A stretch of 64,000 nt of DNA from Balaenoptera acutorostrata (lineage: Eukaryota; Chordata; Mammalia; Artiodactyla; Balaenopteridae). The notes below the pieces were generated by a model. The model was not told where the DNA came from. It worked only from the letters and a program-made list of their open reading frames with translations, and ran no database searches. This document shows, one piece after another, positions 32,590-44,284 of this stretch (position 1 is the first letter of the stretch; every line of letters starts with the position of its first letter). Both the position numbers and the translations under genes were made by a program. Location: the NCBI RefSeq assembly GCF_949987535.1, contig NC_080068.1, positions 80,749,254 through 80,813,253 on the forward strand. Reading direction: 5' to 3'.

Positions 32590-33480
32590 CTTTCCGTTTC
32601 TGCCCTCCTTCAGTCACTCCTCTCCAGTATGGGGGAATGACTCTCTGGAGGCTTTGGGAGATGGAGCTGGGTACCTCTTTCTGGAACCCACCTGTGGGCA
32701 GAGAGAACGTGTTCTGCTCTCCCCTTTGAGCGGTTGGTTGTACACGGACGGGTCCCTGTCGGGGAGGCCTGAGACTGTCCAGCTGTGGCTGGTAAGTAGT
32801 GATTGTGAAATTTGACAGACACACTTACCTGGGAATTCCCAACAGCTAAATTCACGGAAAGGTGAGTTTTTAAGTTGCTGCTCGACTCCCGTGTTTATCT
32901 CAGTGGGTTCAGAATTTAAACACGGGTAAGAGGAGTGTTATTTACTGATATCCTTAAATTCCCAACATCCGGTGCGTTCAGCCGGGAACTTTGAGAAATA
33001 GACCAAGAGTAGAGAGGGTTTTAGTGGAGCCAAGGCACATGGCTTTGGGGCCTCTGGGGTCGGTGTGGGGGTGGGGTGTCATGTGTTTTAATCTTGGTAG
33101 TTGACTGGTGTCTATACTGTGCCCTGCAGCTGGTTTTTACTGTTGGCTTTTAACTAGCACAGCTGAGCAGAAGCCTTCAGGCTTGGCAAGTGTGGGTCTT
33201 GTGGGATTCCTACTCTGGCTTAGGATGGCTTTATTTACAGGTGAATGGCTGTTTCTGTATGAGTGAGAAGATATTTATATGCAGACAGGACCGCAGTTGC
33301 CAACCTTGGAAAGCAGTCGTAATGGAGGCCAAGATCGGGAAAGGGTTTGTTTGGTACAGGCCTTTTAGATGGTCAGGAGCTGAGTGACCTTTTGCTGCTG
33401 TTTCTCAGCTGGGCCTGTTGGCAGGACTCGGAAGAGCAGACAGAGCTGAGCTCCATGTGCACTGCAAACACTGGAAGGTT
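32590..33480. other. Unique, moderately CpG-containing DNA
   Basis: GC-richer than its surroundings with more than ten CpG sites between 32590 and 33060. A donor-like AAAG|GTGAGT lies at about 32857-32866 but no acceptor, frame or homology supports an exon. Two overlapping 81-codon minus frames (32579-32855) show no domain. Confidence 0.4.
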
Positions 33481-33499
33481 CTAGCTTTAAATTATTATT

Positions 33500-33806
33500 A
33501 TTATTATTATATTTATTTATTTTTGGCTGTGTTGGGTCTTCATTGCTGCACATGGGCTCTCTCTAGTTGCGGTGAGTGGGGGCTACTCTTCGTTGTGCTG
33601 CGCGGGCTGCTTATTGCTTCTCTAGGCATGCAGGCTTCAGTAGTTGTGGCACGCGGGCTCAGTAGTTGTGGCTCGTGGGCTCTAGAGCACAGGCTCAGTA
33701 GTTGTGTCCCTGTGGCTTCCTGGACCAGGGCTGGAACCTGTGTCCCCTGCATTGGCAGGCGGATTCTTAACCATTGTGCCACCAGGGAGCCAATTTAAAG
33801 GGAGCC
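33500..33806 (-). mobile_element. CHR SINE, antisense, nested in an L1 tail
   Basis: Tail complement (TTA and TTTA units, then 'tttttggctgtgttgggtcttc'), body with 'ttcagtagttgtggcacgcgggctcagtagttgtggctcgtgggctctagagcacaggctcagtagttgtg', head complement 'attgtgccaccagggag'. Direct repeats tttaaattattatt lie at 33486-33499 and 33807-33820. A small duplicated 'gggagcc(aa)tttaaa' unit sits between the SINE head and the right repeat. Confidence 0.93.
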
Positions 33807-33820
33807 TTTAAATTATTATT

Positions 33821-34182
33821 TAAATTTTATTGAAGTATAGTTGATTTACAATGTTAATTCCTTCTGTACAGCAAAGTGACTCAGTTATACATATATATAT
33901 ATATTCTTTTCCATTGTGGTTTGTCACAGAATAGTGAGTGCAGTTCCCTGTGCTATACAGTATGACTTTGTTGTTTATCCATCCTATATATAATAATTTG
34001 CCTCTGCTAATCCCAGACTCCCAATCCTTCCCTCCCCTACCACCCGCCCCCCACAAACACAAGTCTGTTCTCTGTCTGTGAGTCTGTTTCTGTTTCGTAG
34101 ATACGTTGATTTGTATAGTATTTTAGATTCCACATATAAGTGATATCATATGGTATTTGTCTTTCTCTTTCTGACTTACTTC
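33821..34182 (-). mobile_element. 5'-truncated L1 3' end with 17-bp TSD, split by the SINE
   Basis: Antisense L1 3' UTR from 'taaattttattgaagtatagttgatttacaatg' through 'ctgtgctatacagtatgactttgttg' and 'ctaatcccagactcccaatcc' to the last ~55 bases of ORF2 at 'agattccacatataagtgatatc'. The 17-bp direct repeat ctagctttaaattatta lies at 33481-33497 and 34183-34199 and encloses both the SINE and the L1. So the L1 came first and the SINE landed in its A-rich tail. Confidence 0.94.
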
Positions 34183-34199
34183 CTAGCTTTAAATTATTA

Positions 34200-37100
34200 G
34201 TGCCTGGCCCAGGAAGGCAGCATTATTCTGGCTGCCTCAGAATCCATGAACTACATTCAGGGCCAAAAGAGGGAATTAAGATGGCTAACCTCTTGTAATT
34301 ACGTGCTTGCCAAAGGCCCTCAAGAGTCACCCATGAAAGGTAGTGTATTCAGAATAAATAAATAGAATATGCCATCTTCTTGGGTTGAAGTAGAGAACAA
34401 TTCAGTAAAATTATCACCCAAAGGCCTGTCACTCAGAATGAGGGAATAAAGGAAGAGCTCAAGTGCTTTGAAAAGTGTGCTTCAGTGTGACAGTCATATC
34501 AAAAGCAGTAGAAGACTGAAAACAAAATAAACTGATTAAAAGCTGAAGGAAAGAAAGATCTCCTTGAGGGAGAGGCTGACATCTTAGAAGACAGGCTAAT
34601 CCTTGAAGGTCTGAAAAGACAGCTATGAAACATAAGGAGACATGCCTAAGCCTGTCTGCTCCTATTAGGGAGAGACCTTAAGGTTGATATTAGATCAGAA
34701 GGAGTGCCTTGAGCCTAAGGAAACCCAGTAACAGGACAGAAAACTACCTGAAATTACTCGCTAGAGGGTGCTGAAGTCCATAAAACATTTGCAAACCCTT
34801 AACCAGCAGAGTCCCCAGTAAGAGACATTGAGGACCCATATCCTGATGATTGGGTCAGTATATTGGGTCAGTAGGCTGGGGAAGGCAGCAAAGAATTCCT
34901 GGATGAGTTTTCAGGTGATAGAGCCATTGTAGAAGGCATGCAGGTGTTTCCTATGCTCTGAGGGACTTGCTTGAGAAATTGATGAGATGAGAACTTGAAG
35001 ACAGACAAGGTGAGACATACTACATGCAAACAGGCAGGACAATAATGGAGCGAGTCCAGGTCCTGGTTCCATGGTGATCCCATGGGAGAATATCACCCAG
35101 GTGAATTCTCCGACGTAGCAGGGGCAGAGAGGTATGATTTGAAAAGTAGAAATCTAGGGCATATCAAGAGCTCATAATTTCATATTTCTCATCATAGGAG
35201 ACCCACAGAATGAGATCTAAAGAGATATCTTAGAAAATCAATTGTTTTATCTGTAAATCAAAGGGGAAAAAAGGCCCTCAAATTTGGTAAACAGGGCTAG
35301 TCCCATGTGTGTTAGAAAAGGGAAGAGACCAAGTTAAGGATTAACCTCTTAGAAATTCCCCTAATATTTCCTAAAAGGCTAGATGATGCTACTGCAGAGA
35401 ACGATTACACAGAGAAATGCTCCTTAGGCTTCAGTCAAAAACAGAGGGAAGCCAGTGGTTTAATTGGAACTCGGCAGAGGAAATGGTTCTCAACAGGTTC
35501 CCAAGACACCAACAGCACTTCCAGTTCAGGAAATTTCCTTGGGCAATTCTCCAGTTGAAACATTTGTGGATTCAGTGAAAATCCTCCCTAGGAACCACAT
35601 TTAATAGATGTAAGTGATGCCATAGCAAGGGATAGTGACACATTTGTCACAAGAGTTTCACAGAAGGCTGTGTTTACATCACTAGAGTCCATACCGTCAG
35701 TGCAGACTGGGGTGCCAGAAACATGGGCTGAAAGGGGAAATGGAGAGATGTGGGACAGCCCCGTTTTTCCCGTTCATATTGCCATTGGGAGAGGCAGGCA
35801 ACTCTCAAAGCTTGATGCCTGGGGTTGCCACCATTCCAGACATTTCAGCTTGCAAGGCAGGAATGTCTCAATATTATGTCCTGTGAGGGGAGACAGTACA
35901 CGTAAGGAGAAACGTCCTCCTGAATTCATAAACAAAGTGCCAAAATTAATCTCTTGATGGGAATTTTCTCCCAAGTGAATCTAGGTCATAGTCGCTGGAG
36001 TGCACACACAGACCAGCTGGCATCCTGGCAAGGTGGAAACCAGGACTTTTCTGCTGACTCTTTCACTTGCCACCACTGAATCTCTGCTATGGTTTTTGGC
36101 AGCACGAAGTGTGGATTTATGGAACGTAAGGGTGCCTGCGCTCCCTTCTTTAGGCGTGGGGTTGGCTTGTTCTCTGAATTTCATGGGTGTGGGTTCAGCA
36201 CCACGATGGTTAGCAACGTTTTATTCTCTTTTTGGAGACACAGAATGATCATTTCTGAGATGCTGAAGTAGTAACACCCATCCAGAGGAGGAGAGCCCAA
36301 GCTTGTCCTAGGTATCAAGACTGTCTGTGAATGAGACTGAACAGAATAAGATATTCAAGAAGATCAATTTTGAACTTTAATTTTACAAATTTTATCCCAC
36401 AAAAACAAAAGAATTTTCAATTAATTTTGAAATTTGACTTAACCTCTTTCTACTCTAATTTTTTGGATGTTAATCTTTTAACTTTAATTTCTCCCTGTAC
36501 AATTAGTAACGGGATGAGATTTATATTCAATAGGACTGTTTATATTATTAGCATTTCAGTATTGGAATAGCTATATGCTGTCTCTTAACCTCATTACAGA
36601 ACCTCTGAAGGGCTATGTTGGACAATATGGTTGCACATAATTTAGGACGGGAAATAGAATACAGACTGAATTTCAGATTTACGTCCAGAGTAGCTTTCAT
36701 ATTAATTTAATAATTGTATATTTCTGACCTATTTTGGAGCTTTCTGGGGACAAAATGAACACTGCCTAGCTATGGTCCAGGGAGGAAACCCAAAGAAGCA
36801 GTAGTTGGTCTGGGGAGCTGTCCTGCCCTGACAGATGTTAACCTCACCTGAGGGGGTAGTCACACACCCAGATGCCCCATAGTCTTAAAGGTTGAGCCCA
36901 GTGAAGTTGAGAGAACACAAATCGGGAATGTTAAATGGGATCCTACACCCCACACAGGGTGTTTCTAGTCATTCAAGTAACACCCCTGGCTTTTCTCTAC
37001 CTTCACTCACTCCATCCAGGAGAGGAGGAATCACTTATCCGATTGGTGATGTGGGAGAGAGGATGGAAGCCAAATGAGTTGGCCCTTCTCTCTTCCTGGG

Positions 37101-37440
37101 ATCTGTCTGCTGAGAACTCACTCAGTTCCAATCCGCCAGGGCAGGCTTTGTGGGGTAGGGGTGGGAGCTGAGGTGTTAGGCTGGCCAGTGGGTGGGTCAT
37201 TCTGCCTCACGATAGATTTAATAATTTTGCTTGGTATCAAATCTAAGCCATGTCCTTCAATAGCTTTACCATGAGAAAGTAACACTTTAATCTCTATCTA
37301 CCTGATTCCTGCAACTACCTCTCAACTGGTTCTGAATCTAATCAGGTAAAAGAAGTGCACTCTCCTAATCTGCTAAATCCCTGACACTTGGACTCCTCAA
37401 CCCTGGGGAAAGTCTATCTTAATTAGCTTGTCAGAATTGA
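34200..37440. other. 3.2 kb without recognised repeats or genes
   Basis: The longest stretch with nothing named. It holds a small tandem 'attgggtcagta' duplication near 34850-34873. The best frames are 95 codons (35670-35957 plus) and 82 codons (36000-36248 plus), both without domains. 35640-36260 is a little GC-richer. An unrecognised old repeat, ERV interior or lncRNA exon cannot be excluded. Confidence 0.5.
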
Positions 37441-37444
37441 TGCA

Positions 37445-37660
37445 GAATGATGATGAGGGCTCAGAATCCCACCTGCCTGGGCTCACATTCCAGCTCTGTC
37501 ACTTACTGGCTATGAACATTTGAGAAAAAAAAAATTCAAACTCTCAAAGTAGTATTTGTAAAATGGGAATAATGTAGCACCACTTCATAAAAGTTTTGGT
37601 GAAAACAAAATGAGATAATGTAGGCTACTTGTAAAATACATTTTTTTGAGTCTCCTGTCC
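37445..37660 (+). mobile_element. MIR SINE
   Basis: 'agggctcagaatcccacctgcctgggctcacattccagctctgtcacttactggctatgaacatttgag', then '...gtatttgtaaaatgggaataatgtagcacc' and 'gtgaaaacaaaatgagataatgtaggc'. Confidence 0.9.
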
Positions 37661-37704
37661 CTGGTTCCTTGGTATAGAGTTCCAAATAATAAAGTGTTTA
37701 TTTA

Positions 37705-37925
37705 ACATACACAATGGGTAAGGGTCAGTGCTAAGTAACTCAGTATCTCATTTGATTGTCACAAAAACTGTGGCATAGGTGTAAAATTATTCCAATTTTA
37801 TGAACGAGGTAATTGAAGCCTAGGGAGATTAAAAAATTTGTCCATGATCACACATTATGTGACTAGTAAAGCAGATATTTGAACGCTGAATTCAGAGTCT
37901 AGACTCTTAAATAATATGCTATCTC
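37705..37925 (-). mobile_element. MIR SINE, antisense
   Basis: 'agtatctcatttgattgtcacaaaaactgtggcataggtgtaaaattattccaattttatgaacgaggtaattgaagcctagggagattaaaaaatttgtccatgatcacacattatgtgactagtaaagcagatatttgaacgctgaattcagagtctagac' covers most of the element. It forms an inverted pair with the MIR 45 bases to the left. Confidence 0.88.
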
Positions 37926-38009
37926 CCCAAAATAACATCTGCCATTTATTGGCTGCCTAGTATTTGCCTGGCACATATCAGGAGCTTTATCTCATAATTT
38001 CCCCAATCC

Positions 38010-38260
38010 TTTGTAGGTTAAGGGCATAGACTTTATAGTCAGACGGATGTGGTTTTGAATTCCAGCTCTGCCATTTTCTAGCCTAGTAGCCTCGGGGAGG
38101 TTAGCTCATCTCTCTGAGCCTCAAGTTTTCATCTATAAATTAGGGATGACAATACCTGCACCTCACAGGTTTGCCATAAGGATTAAATGAAAGAATGCTT
38201 AGTGACTTGGCCCACTAGAAGCGCTCAATGAGAGGCATCAATTCTTATTCCCATTTTACA
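38010..38260 (+). mobile_element. MIR SINE, nearly full length
   Basis: 'gttaagggcatagactttatagtcagacggatgtggttttgaattccagctctgccattttctagcctagtagcctcggggaggttagctcatctctctgagcctcaagttttcatctataaattagggatgacaatacctgcacctcacaggtttgccataaggattaaatgaaagaatgc', ending in a 'gcgctcaatgag' 3' part. Confidence 0.93.
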
Positions 38261-38750
38261 GATGAACAATAGACTGAAGCTCACAGGTGCCAAGTTCAAA
38301 CCCTGACTTAGCCCAAATAAAAACTTGCTTCTCCTCTATGCTCTTTTTCCTATTTCCAGGAATTTCTGGCCTCTCCATGCTCATTTCCCCTATTACCACT
38401 CAGTCCTTCCAGGGGAGAACAAATCCATTCTGTACCTTTTGAAAGGTAACACGGGATGAGGCAGTGAATTCCCAGTTGTGTTCCACGGAGCCGTCCTGGG
38501 GCCTTGGGGGTGGAATGGGAATGGGTAGGGTTGGAGGGATGTGTAAGCGCCCTGCTTCAACTGGGACACTTCAGCCTTCATTTTTCTGTTCATAGCTTAA
38601 GTTTTCATTTAATGAGAATGTTCCTTGGCAAAACAAAAACAAAACCCCCTGAGAGACAGAGGTGTGAGATGGGAGTAGGAGGCTTGCCGTGGGAGGCTGG
38701 GGTTGAGATGATGTCACCACTCCCCGGTATACAGCCCTGGTCCACTCTGC
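38261..38750. other. Unassigned DNA
   Basis: A 104-codon plus frame (38504-38818) and 66- and 64-codon minus frames overlap the same DNA. No domain. Confidence 0.4.
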
Positions 38751-38754
38751 CTCA

Positions 38755-38870
38755 GGCTTCTCCACCTCAGTTTACTCAAGTGAACAAACAGCTTTCATAT
38801 CTCCAGGGGATATTATGAGGATTAAGTGATAAAACGTATTATGAAAAGTGCTTTGTGACACACAGAAGCA
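38755..38870 (+). mobile_element. MIR SINE 3' fragment
   Basis: 'tccacctcagtttactcaagtgaacaaa' and 'gggatattatgaggattaagtgataaaacgtattatgaaaagtgctttg' correspond to the MIR core end and tail. Confidence 0.55.
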
Positions 38871-38871
38871 T

Positions 38872-39090
38872 GGCACCAGAATGCATGTATCCTGCAGCTA
38901 GACCGGTGGCGTCTTCATTCTGGCTCCCCCTCTTACTGCGTGACTCTGGGTCATCCGTTCATACTCTCTGTGCCTCAGTTGTTCCGTAAAATGGAGATAA
39001 CAACAGCACCATCATCATGCTGTTGGAAACCCTAACTGGTTGAAAATGTGGAAACCAGTGTCCCGTAAGTGTTTTGTTATATTTATTCTT
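38872..39090 (+). mobile_element. MIR SINE
   Basis: 'gaccggtggcgtcttcattctggctccccctcttactgcgtgactctgggtcatccgttcatactctctgtgcctcagttgttccgtaaaatggagataacaacagcacc', then 'gttggaaaccctaactggttgaaaatgtggaaacc'. The 5' end is worn. Confidence 0.8.
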
Positions 39091-40855
39091 ACTCTCAGGT
39101 TTGAATGACTACATTAGCTTTGTCCATCACAGTTCTTGCTGTGAAAACATTGCAAAACAGACCAGAAAAGTGCTGCCTTTTTCTGAAACTTAAATACAAC
39201 AAAAGATTGGACTGTTATGTGGTTTTGCACTGAATCACCGTGACATCCGGAGTAAAAGAAGTTTTTGGGGGACTCGTAGGGGACATGGTGGAGCCCAAGT
39301 TATCAAGAATTGGCTAAGCTCCAGCTTTCCTTTATATAATTAGTTTGAAAGTTGAGTGATAAAATGTGAATTGAAATTGTAGCCAGTTTTATAACTTCAA
39401 CAAAATGAAATCAAGCTATTCCATTAGTTTTATAGTTTATGATTGTAAAACTATAAAAACAAATATTGGTTCCCTCAGCAGCTTTAAAGCAACAAATAAG
39501 TCCTTGTGAATTTCAGCAAAATGCCCAATTCTTTAAACTTCTCAGTTTTTAAAGAAATCAGTTGTTGAGCCCAGCATTACAGAAAAAGCAGGGTTTTAAA
39601 AAATGATTTATAAAATTACACTTAGAGAGGACACATGGAGGGGATATTGAAAGAAACACTTTTACAGCAGTCACCAAATTATAAGTCCCTGTGACTTAAA
39701 GGTCACTCAAAAAACTGTTTAGGGAAATAAGGCAAAACACAAGGGCCAGAAGAAAGGTAATTACATAACAGGTCAAGGAATTGTCCTAAGATCCATGCAA
39801 AACCAGGTTAGAATCTGGCTGGCATCAGCCATGGCTGCAAGGGGAAATGGAGTTCCCTCCTACCTTTCTTGAAATTTTGGGCTGTCACCCAACATGAATG
39901 ACAACTAAATGACACCCTGACACCCTATCACACTGCTCATCTCCTTAACCAAGAGCCTTATGATTATGCTTATGATTATTATTTGGCCTATGTTTCACTT
40001 TTCTCTTTGAGAAAGCTTAAATAATAAAATTGAACTTAAACCTGTCCATAGAGATGACTGTTGTATATGCCTTTTATTTCAATTCAGGCATCAGTATAGA
40101 AGAAGATAATAATAGAACATTTAAAATTCTCCAAATCGGTCACCGCAGTTAGCATTTTGTGAAATGATTATTAACAGGGAGGTGGAGCAGATACAAGCTT
40201 ATAAGTTGGGGAGGGTGGGCTGGGGATGGATAAAAGGCACGGACAGCCATACAAAGTTTGTTTTCTTAATCATCATAACCAAAAGCAGGCCTACAAATTT
40301 ATATTTTTATTATAAAAATGTTCTAACCTAAAATATGGTTTAACCTAAAATATCTAAAAATGTTTTTTTCCCCTGAACTTTTGTAATAACTTTGGTCTGA
40401 GAGTGAAAATAATTTTAAAAACCATGTTGATTTTTGTAGGTCTTTATAAAACTGTATCAGTCAGTATTTTTTGTTTCACTACACCAAACATTGGGAGATA
40501 GTTTTGAAAACATTTATCTTTCAATGAAAGAGAAGGCAGGGGTGAGCACTCCTCCTTTTGCCAAGGTCCACACTGTGGTTGCTCTATCTTTATGCATCAA
40601 ATCGACTGTAATTGGGGTGGTCATCACTCTTGCATTTGCCCTTGAGTTTGGCCTAAATGTAGTTGAGTCTGTCCTAAACGAAGTGGTTAGTAAATAGTTA
40701 AAACTCTAAATGCTGCCTTTGAGAACTTAAATTTGAGGATTTCTATTTTTTTAATTCTGCAATAGGAAAATGATAAAATGTTTTAGAGGCTAGCTAATCA
40801 CAAAATGTCCTTTGGAGGTATTGATAATTTTACATTCAGCCCAACATGGTTGGTA
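39091..40855. other. Unique AT-rich DNA
   Basis: No repeat recognised across 39.1-40.8 kb. A 68-codon plus frame at 40491-40697 is hydrophobic near its middle but lacks any recognisable feature. Candidate conserved non-coding DNA by repeat absence only. Confidence 0.45.
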
Positions 40856-41060
40856 TATATTCCTAATACATATCAGGCTTTTTGCTAGGTACTGGAATGC
40901 TAGGGACAGAGGAAAAAGATAAAAATTCCTCCTGAGAATTCATCTATTGATAAGTACATACAAAGCACTAATATAAAGGCTAAATAGAGTCTAATGTAAG
41001 TCTAAATAAGTGACATGAAAGCATGGAGCAATATTTTTTAAAAGTAACCATTGGAAGGCT
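40856..41060. mobile_element. Possible ancient interspersed repeat fragment
   Basis: 'gctttttgctaggtactggaatgctagggacagaggaaaaagata' resembles the start of the same old repeat family seen at 17.0 kb. Weak. Confidence 0.3.
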
Positions 41061-41064
41061 GTTA

Positions 41065-41190
41065 TTTGTACATCAAACACTTTTCATATAGTATCTTATT
41101 TAATACCGACAATAAACTAATGAAGTATTATTATCATTATCCCTACTTTAAAGACGAAGAAACAGGTTCAGTGAGATTAAAGTCTGTGGG
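41065..41190 (-). mobile_element. MIR SINE fragment, antisense
   Basis: 'atagtatcttatttaataccgacaataaactaatgaagtattattatcattatccctactttaaagacgaagaaacaggttcagtgagattaaagtctg'. Confidence 0.65.
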
Positions 41191-41384
41191 ATCAGGATTA
41201 ACCTAGATGATTTCTAGATTTCATGTCAGCCTTTGTGTGAGAACAATATAGTATAGGGATGTTCAATTTCTTAAAAGTTGAGAACTCCAGAGCCTCTGAC
41301 AAAAATGACTGTTCTTAACTGTTAGCTATGCTGTTTTCTCTGAGGCAGGAATTAACAGGCAAACCACAAAACCATATTCCAATG
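41191..41384. other. Unassigned DNA
   Basis: No feature. Confidence 0.35.
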
Positions 41385-41880
41385 GCTAATAAAATATGAA
41401 AAGGTTATTAAACTTTACTAGTAGCCAAAGATGTGAAATAGGATACTCTTTTTCACCTATCAAATTTACAAAAGTTTTAAATAGTGGTACTATTCTGAGC
41501 TGAAGAGGTTGCTATGAAATGGGCATTCTCATCTTCTGTGGGTAAAAATACAAATTGCAAATTCCTTCCAGGAAACAAGTAGAAAATCAGGATGGTTCGC
41601 AAATATTCATGATTTTTGACCTAGTAATTCTGCATCTTGGAGTTTATCCTCAAAGAAAAAATTAGTTTGAATTTATATGAAAATGTTAAATGCATTAATA
41701 TTTATACTAATAATCAGAAATGGTCTAATATGTAAAAATAGGCAACATTTAAATATATAATAGTTCATTTGTATGCTAGAATATGATAAATTATTGAAAT
41801 AATAATTTAAGAACATTATATATTATCGGGAAATGCTTATGATAAAATATTGGAAAAAAGTTCTCTAAAGAGACGATTTA
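41385..41880 (+). pseudogene. Ancient L1 ORF2 C-terminal remnant
   Basis: Order matches the sense L1 3' coding region: 'actctttttcacctatcaaatttacaaaagtt', 'gaggttgctatgaaatgggcattctcat', 'gacctagtaattctgcatcttggagtttatcctcaaag', 'atttatactaataatcagaaatgg' and 'atgctagaatatgataaattattgaaataa'. Heavily mutated with many stops. Confidence 0.6.
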
Positions 41881-41884
41881 ACAC

Positions 41885-42045
41885 ATTGTTTAAAGGTGTG
41901 AATTCTAGAGAAACGCTGCTTGAATTTATACCTTGTTTATGTGACTGCTTACTCAGCAACCTTGGGCAAGCTACTTAGCCTTTCTGTGTGTCAGTCTCCT
42001 CATCAGGAAAACGAGGATTACAACAATAATACCTATGGCAGAATA
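41885..42045 (+). mobile_element. MIR SINE
   Basis: 'ggtgtgaattctagagaaacgctgcttgaatttataccttgtttatgtgactgcttactcagcaaccttgggcaagctacttagcctttctgtgtgtcagtctcctcatcaggaaaacgagg'. Confidence 0.88.
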
Positions 42046-42064
42046 TTCTTAACAAAGTTCAGTT

Positions 42065-42265
42065 CAGTTGACCCTTAAAACAGCTTTGAACTGCATGCGT
42101 TCACTTATATGCAAATTTTTTTCAATAGTAAATACTACAGTACTACATGATCCGGGTTGGTTGAGTCTGTGGATGCAGAACTGCAGATATGGAGGAATGG
42201 TATATTCGAGGGTAGACCATATATGTGGAGTTTCAACTGTGCAGAGGGTTGGTACCCCTAACTTA
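42065..42265. mobile_element. Tigger-type MITE
   Basis: Left end 'cagttgacccttaaaacagctttgaactgcatgcgttcacttatatgcaaatttttttcaatagtaaatactacagtactacatgatccgggttggttgag', right part 'atatgtggagtttcaactgtgcagagggttggtacccctaactt'. The right terminal inverted repeat is eroded. Part of the pogo-like Tc-mariner group. No transposase. Confidence 0.78.
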
Positions 42266-42439
42266 GTTAAATGAGTATCTCTGGATGGTGAGATTATGGG
42301 TTAGTTTTATATTTTATTTTATAGTCATCTGCAAATTCCTATCAATAAGCATTAATTTTACAATTATGAGATAGGCCATGGGCATGCCTATAGTAATCAC
42401 AAAGTTGGTTACTAACATATGGTAGATATTCTTAAAATA

Positions 42440-43130
42440 AAAGGAAGAATCTGTTGGTTGGTTTACAGAATTCACTGCTTGGTAGGAAAGGGTCTTGAAT
42501 TTTATTAAGTTCCTTTTCTGACATCAGTTGAAATTAACATATTTTTAGCATTGATTTACTTATTAATGGACTTTCTAATAATAATCTTTGTTACCTTTCT
42601 GGGATAAACCCTAAGTATGGTGAATACTTTTAAAAACCTACTTCTAAATTTGGTTTAGCAATTATTCTATAAAGAATTTTTCAATCTATATTAAAATTGA
42701 TAAGGGATATTAATTTTTGTGCTCTGTCAGGTTTGGGGTCAGGATTATGCCAGCTTAAAAACTGAATAGGATGGCTTTACACCTTTTTCTGTCTTCACAA
42801 TGGAACAATTTATTTAGCATGGGAATATGTTTCTTGAAAGCATAGAAGAATACACAGGTAGAACCACTTTATTTTCTTTCTTTTTTTTTTTTTTTTTTTA
42901 CTTTTTGGAAGCAAAAGGAAGCTTATATCTGGAAGTTATGCCTTAATGAATTTTCAATATCTTTTACAACTACCAGTTTATCCAAATCATCTTGAATCTA
43001 TTTTGGTAATTAACACTTCTCAGAAAAGTATTCATATATTCAGCTTTGAAGCTTTCTCAGCATTGAGTTTTACACAGTATTTTCAACTTAAAAGTTTTCT
43101 TACTTGTGATGAAAATGTTTAAAATTCTAT
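42440..43130 (-). pseudogene. Very old L1/HAL1 ORF2 remnant, antisense
   Basis: Antisense reverse-transcriptase region phrases: 'gtcttgaattttattaagttccttttctgacat', 'gttacctttctgggataaaccctaagtatgg', 'gataagggatattaatttttgtgctctgtcaggtttggggtcaggattatgccagctta' and 'ttggtaattaac'. Too diverged for protein reading. A 19-T run at 42881-42899 interrupts it. Confidence 0.5.
42881..42899. repeat. Poly(T) run
   Basis: Nineteen consecutive T, preceded by TTTC units. Confidence 0.95.
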
Positions 43131-44280
43131 ATATGTAACTCTTAGACTCATGACACCTAGTCAGTTCTACATATTAGTGTTGTTTCTGGTTATTATTTCT
43201 ATATCCATGGCTAAATCACTGTTTATTCCTAATTTTACTTCTATGTATTTTCCCTATTTTGTTACATTTGTCAAAGACCTATGTTTTTATTGCTAGTAAC
43301 AATCATTTGTCCAGATTTTCTTTCTCCAGTATTGTTACTGATTATTGCTTCTGACCCTAGTGTTTTCCTTCCTGGAAATGCCTGTAATTTTAGGGCTGGA
43401 TTCCTTTCTCTGCCCTTGACCTCTCTCTCTCTTTTTTTTTTTTTTTTCCTTTTGTTTTTCATCTCTTTCTTCTGAATACTGAGAAACCGTCTCATGTTTA
43501 TTCTCTGTATCACTGGACTGACTTGAATTTTACTGTGTTAATTCTAGTCTTCGTTTTCCTTGCAAGTCACCCATCTCTACCATTTAGCTGTTTTTTTCAT
43601 GTTAGTCTGTTCTCACCACATGATTTTTCAGTCTCAAATGCTACTAAGATGCCAATGTGTTTGCTAAAGTCTTTTGTTGTTTTGTAGAAAATCATTTTCA
43701 GATATATTACCTTCTTCTTAATCCATTTTTATTAATATGTAAAATATTTTTCAAAAGCTTTTTTTCCCAAACCTGATGTTGGTGAATATCCGGGATGTCT
43801 GGCTTGCTCTTTTGTCCTGATCTCTATCCATTTGGGTGTTTGTCAACTCTCCTCCATCTGTTTGTTGCTGGAGAACAAATTGATGTCCTTTCTCCTAATT
43901 TAGAAATCAGTGTCTAATAGGCGTTTAGTAGCTTGAGCTGGATCTTCCATCCACAACTGTTGCTAATTCTCTATGTGTCTTCAGTGATGGGGTATACGGA
44001 TTTTTAGAATTCTTAGAATGCAGTGCTAATAAGGTGTTTCCAAACAGAAACTAGTTTACTGGGAATATCCATGTTAAATTACAATAAGCTACCAAACCTC
44101 TATCATGTTCCTAGTTTGTGGTCATTTGCAACCCCCAAATTTTTACTGATTGAACTTGGACAGTTCTTTTGGAAAGCTGTACATGCACAGCCATGATGAC
44201 TGCCCAGTGTACTGCATGTAACTGACCTGGATTTTGAGGCAAAGAGTAGGTAGTATGGTCAAATGAAGCATCTCATATCA
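43131..44280. other. Unassigned AT-rich, T-rich DNA
   Basis: Includes a 16-T run at 43432-43447 after a CT-rich stretch. The strong T bias on the plus strand suggests further eroded antisense L1, but no phrase is convincing. Confidence 0.4.
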
Positions 44281-44284
44281 AGTG

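Noticed and set aside
32857..32866. AAAG|GTGAGT splice-donor-like site
   Set aside because: No acceptor, open frame or homology supports an exon; such matches are common by chance.
37445..39090. CRISPR-like array of repeats
   Set aside because: The repeats are diverged MIR SINEs in both orientations; no identical short repeats with even spacers occur in this eukaryotic window.
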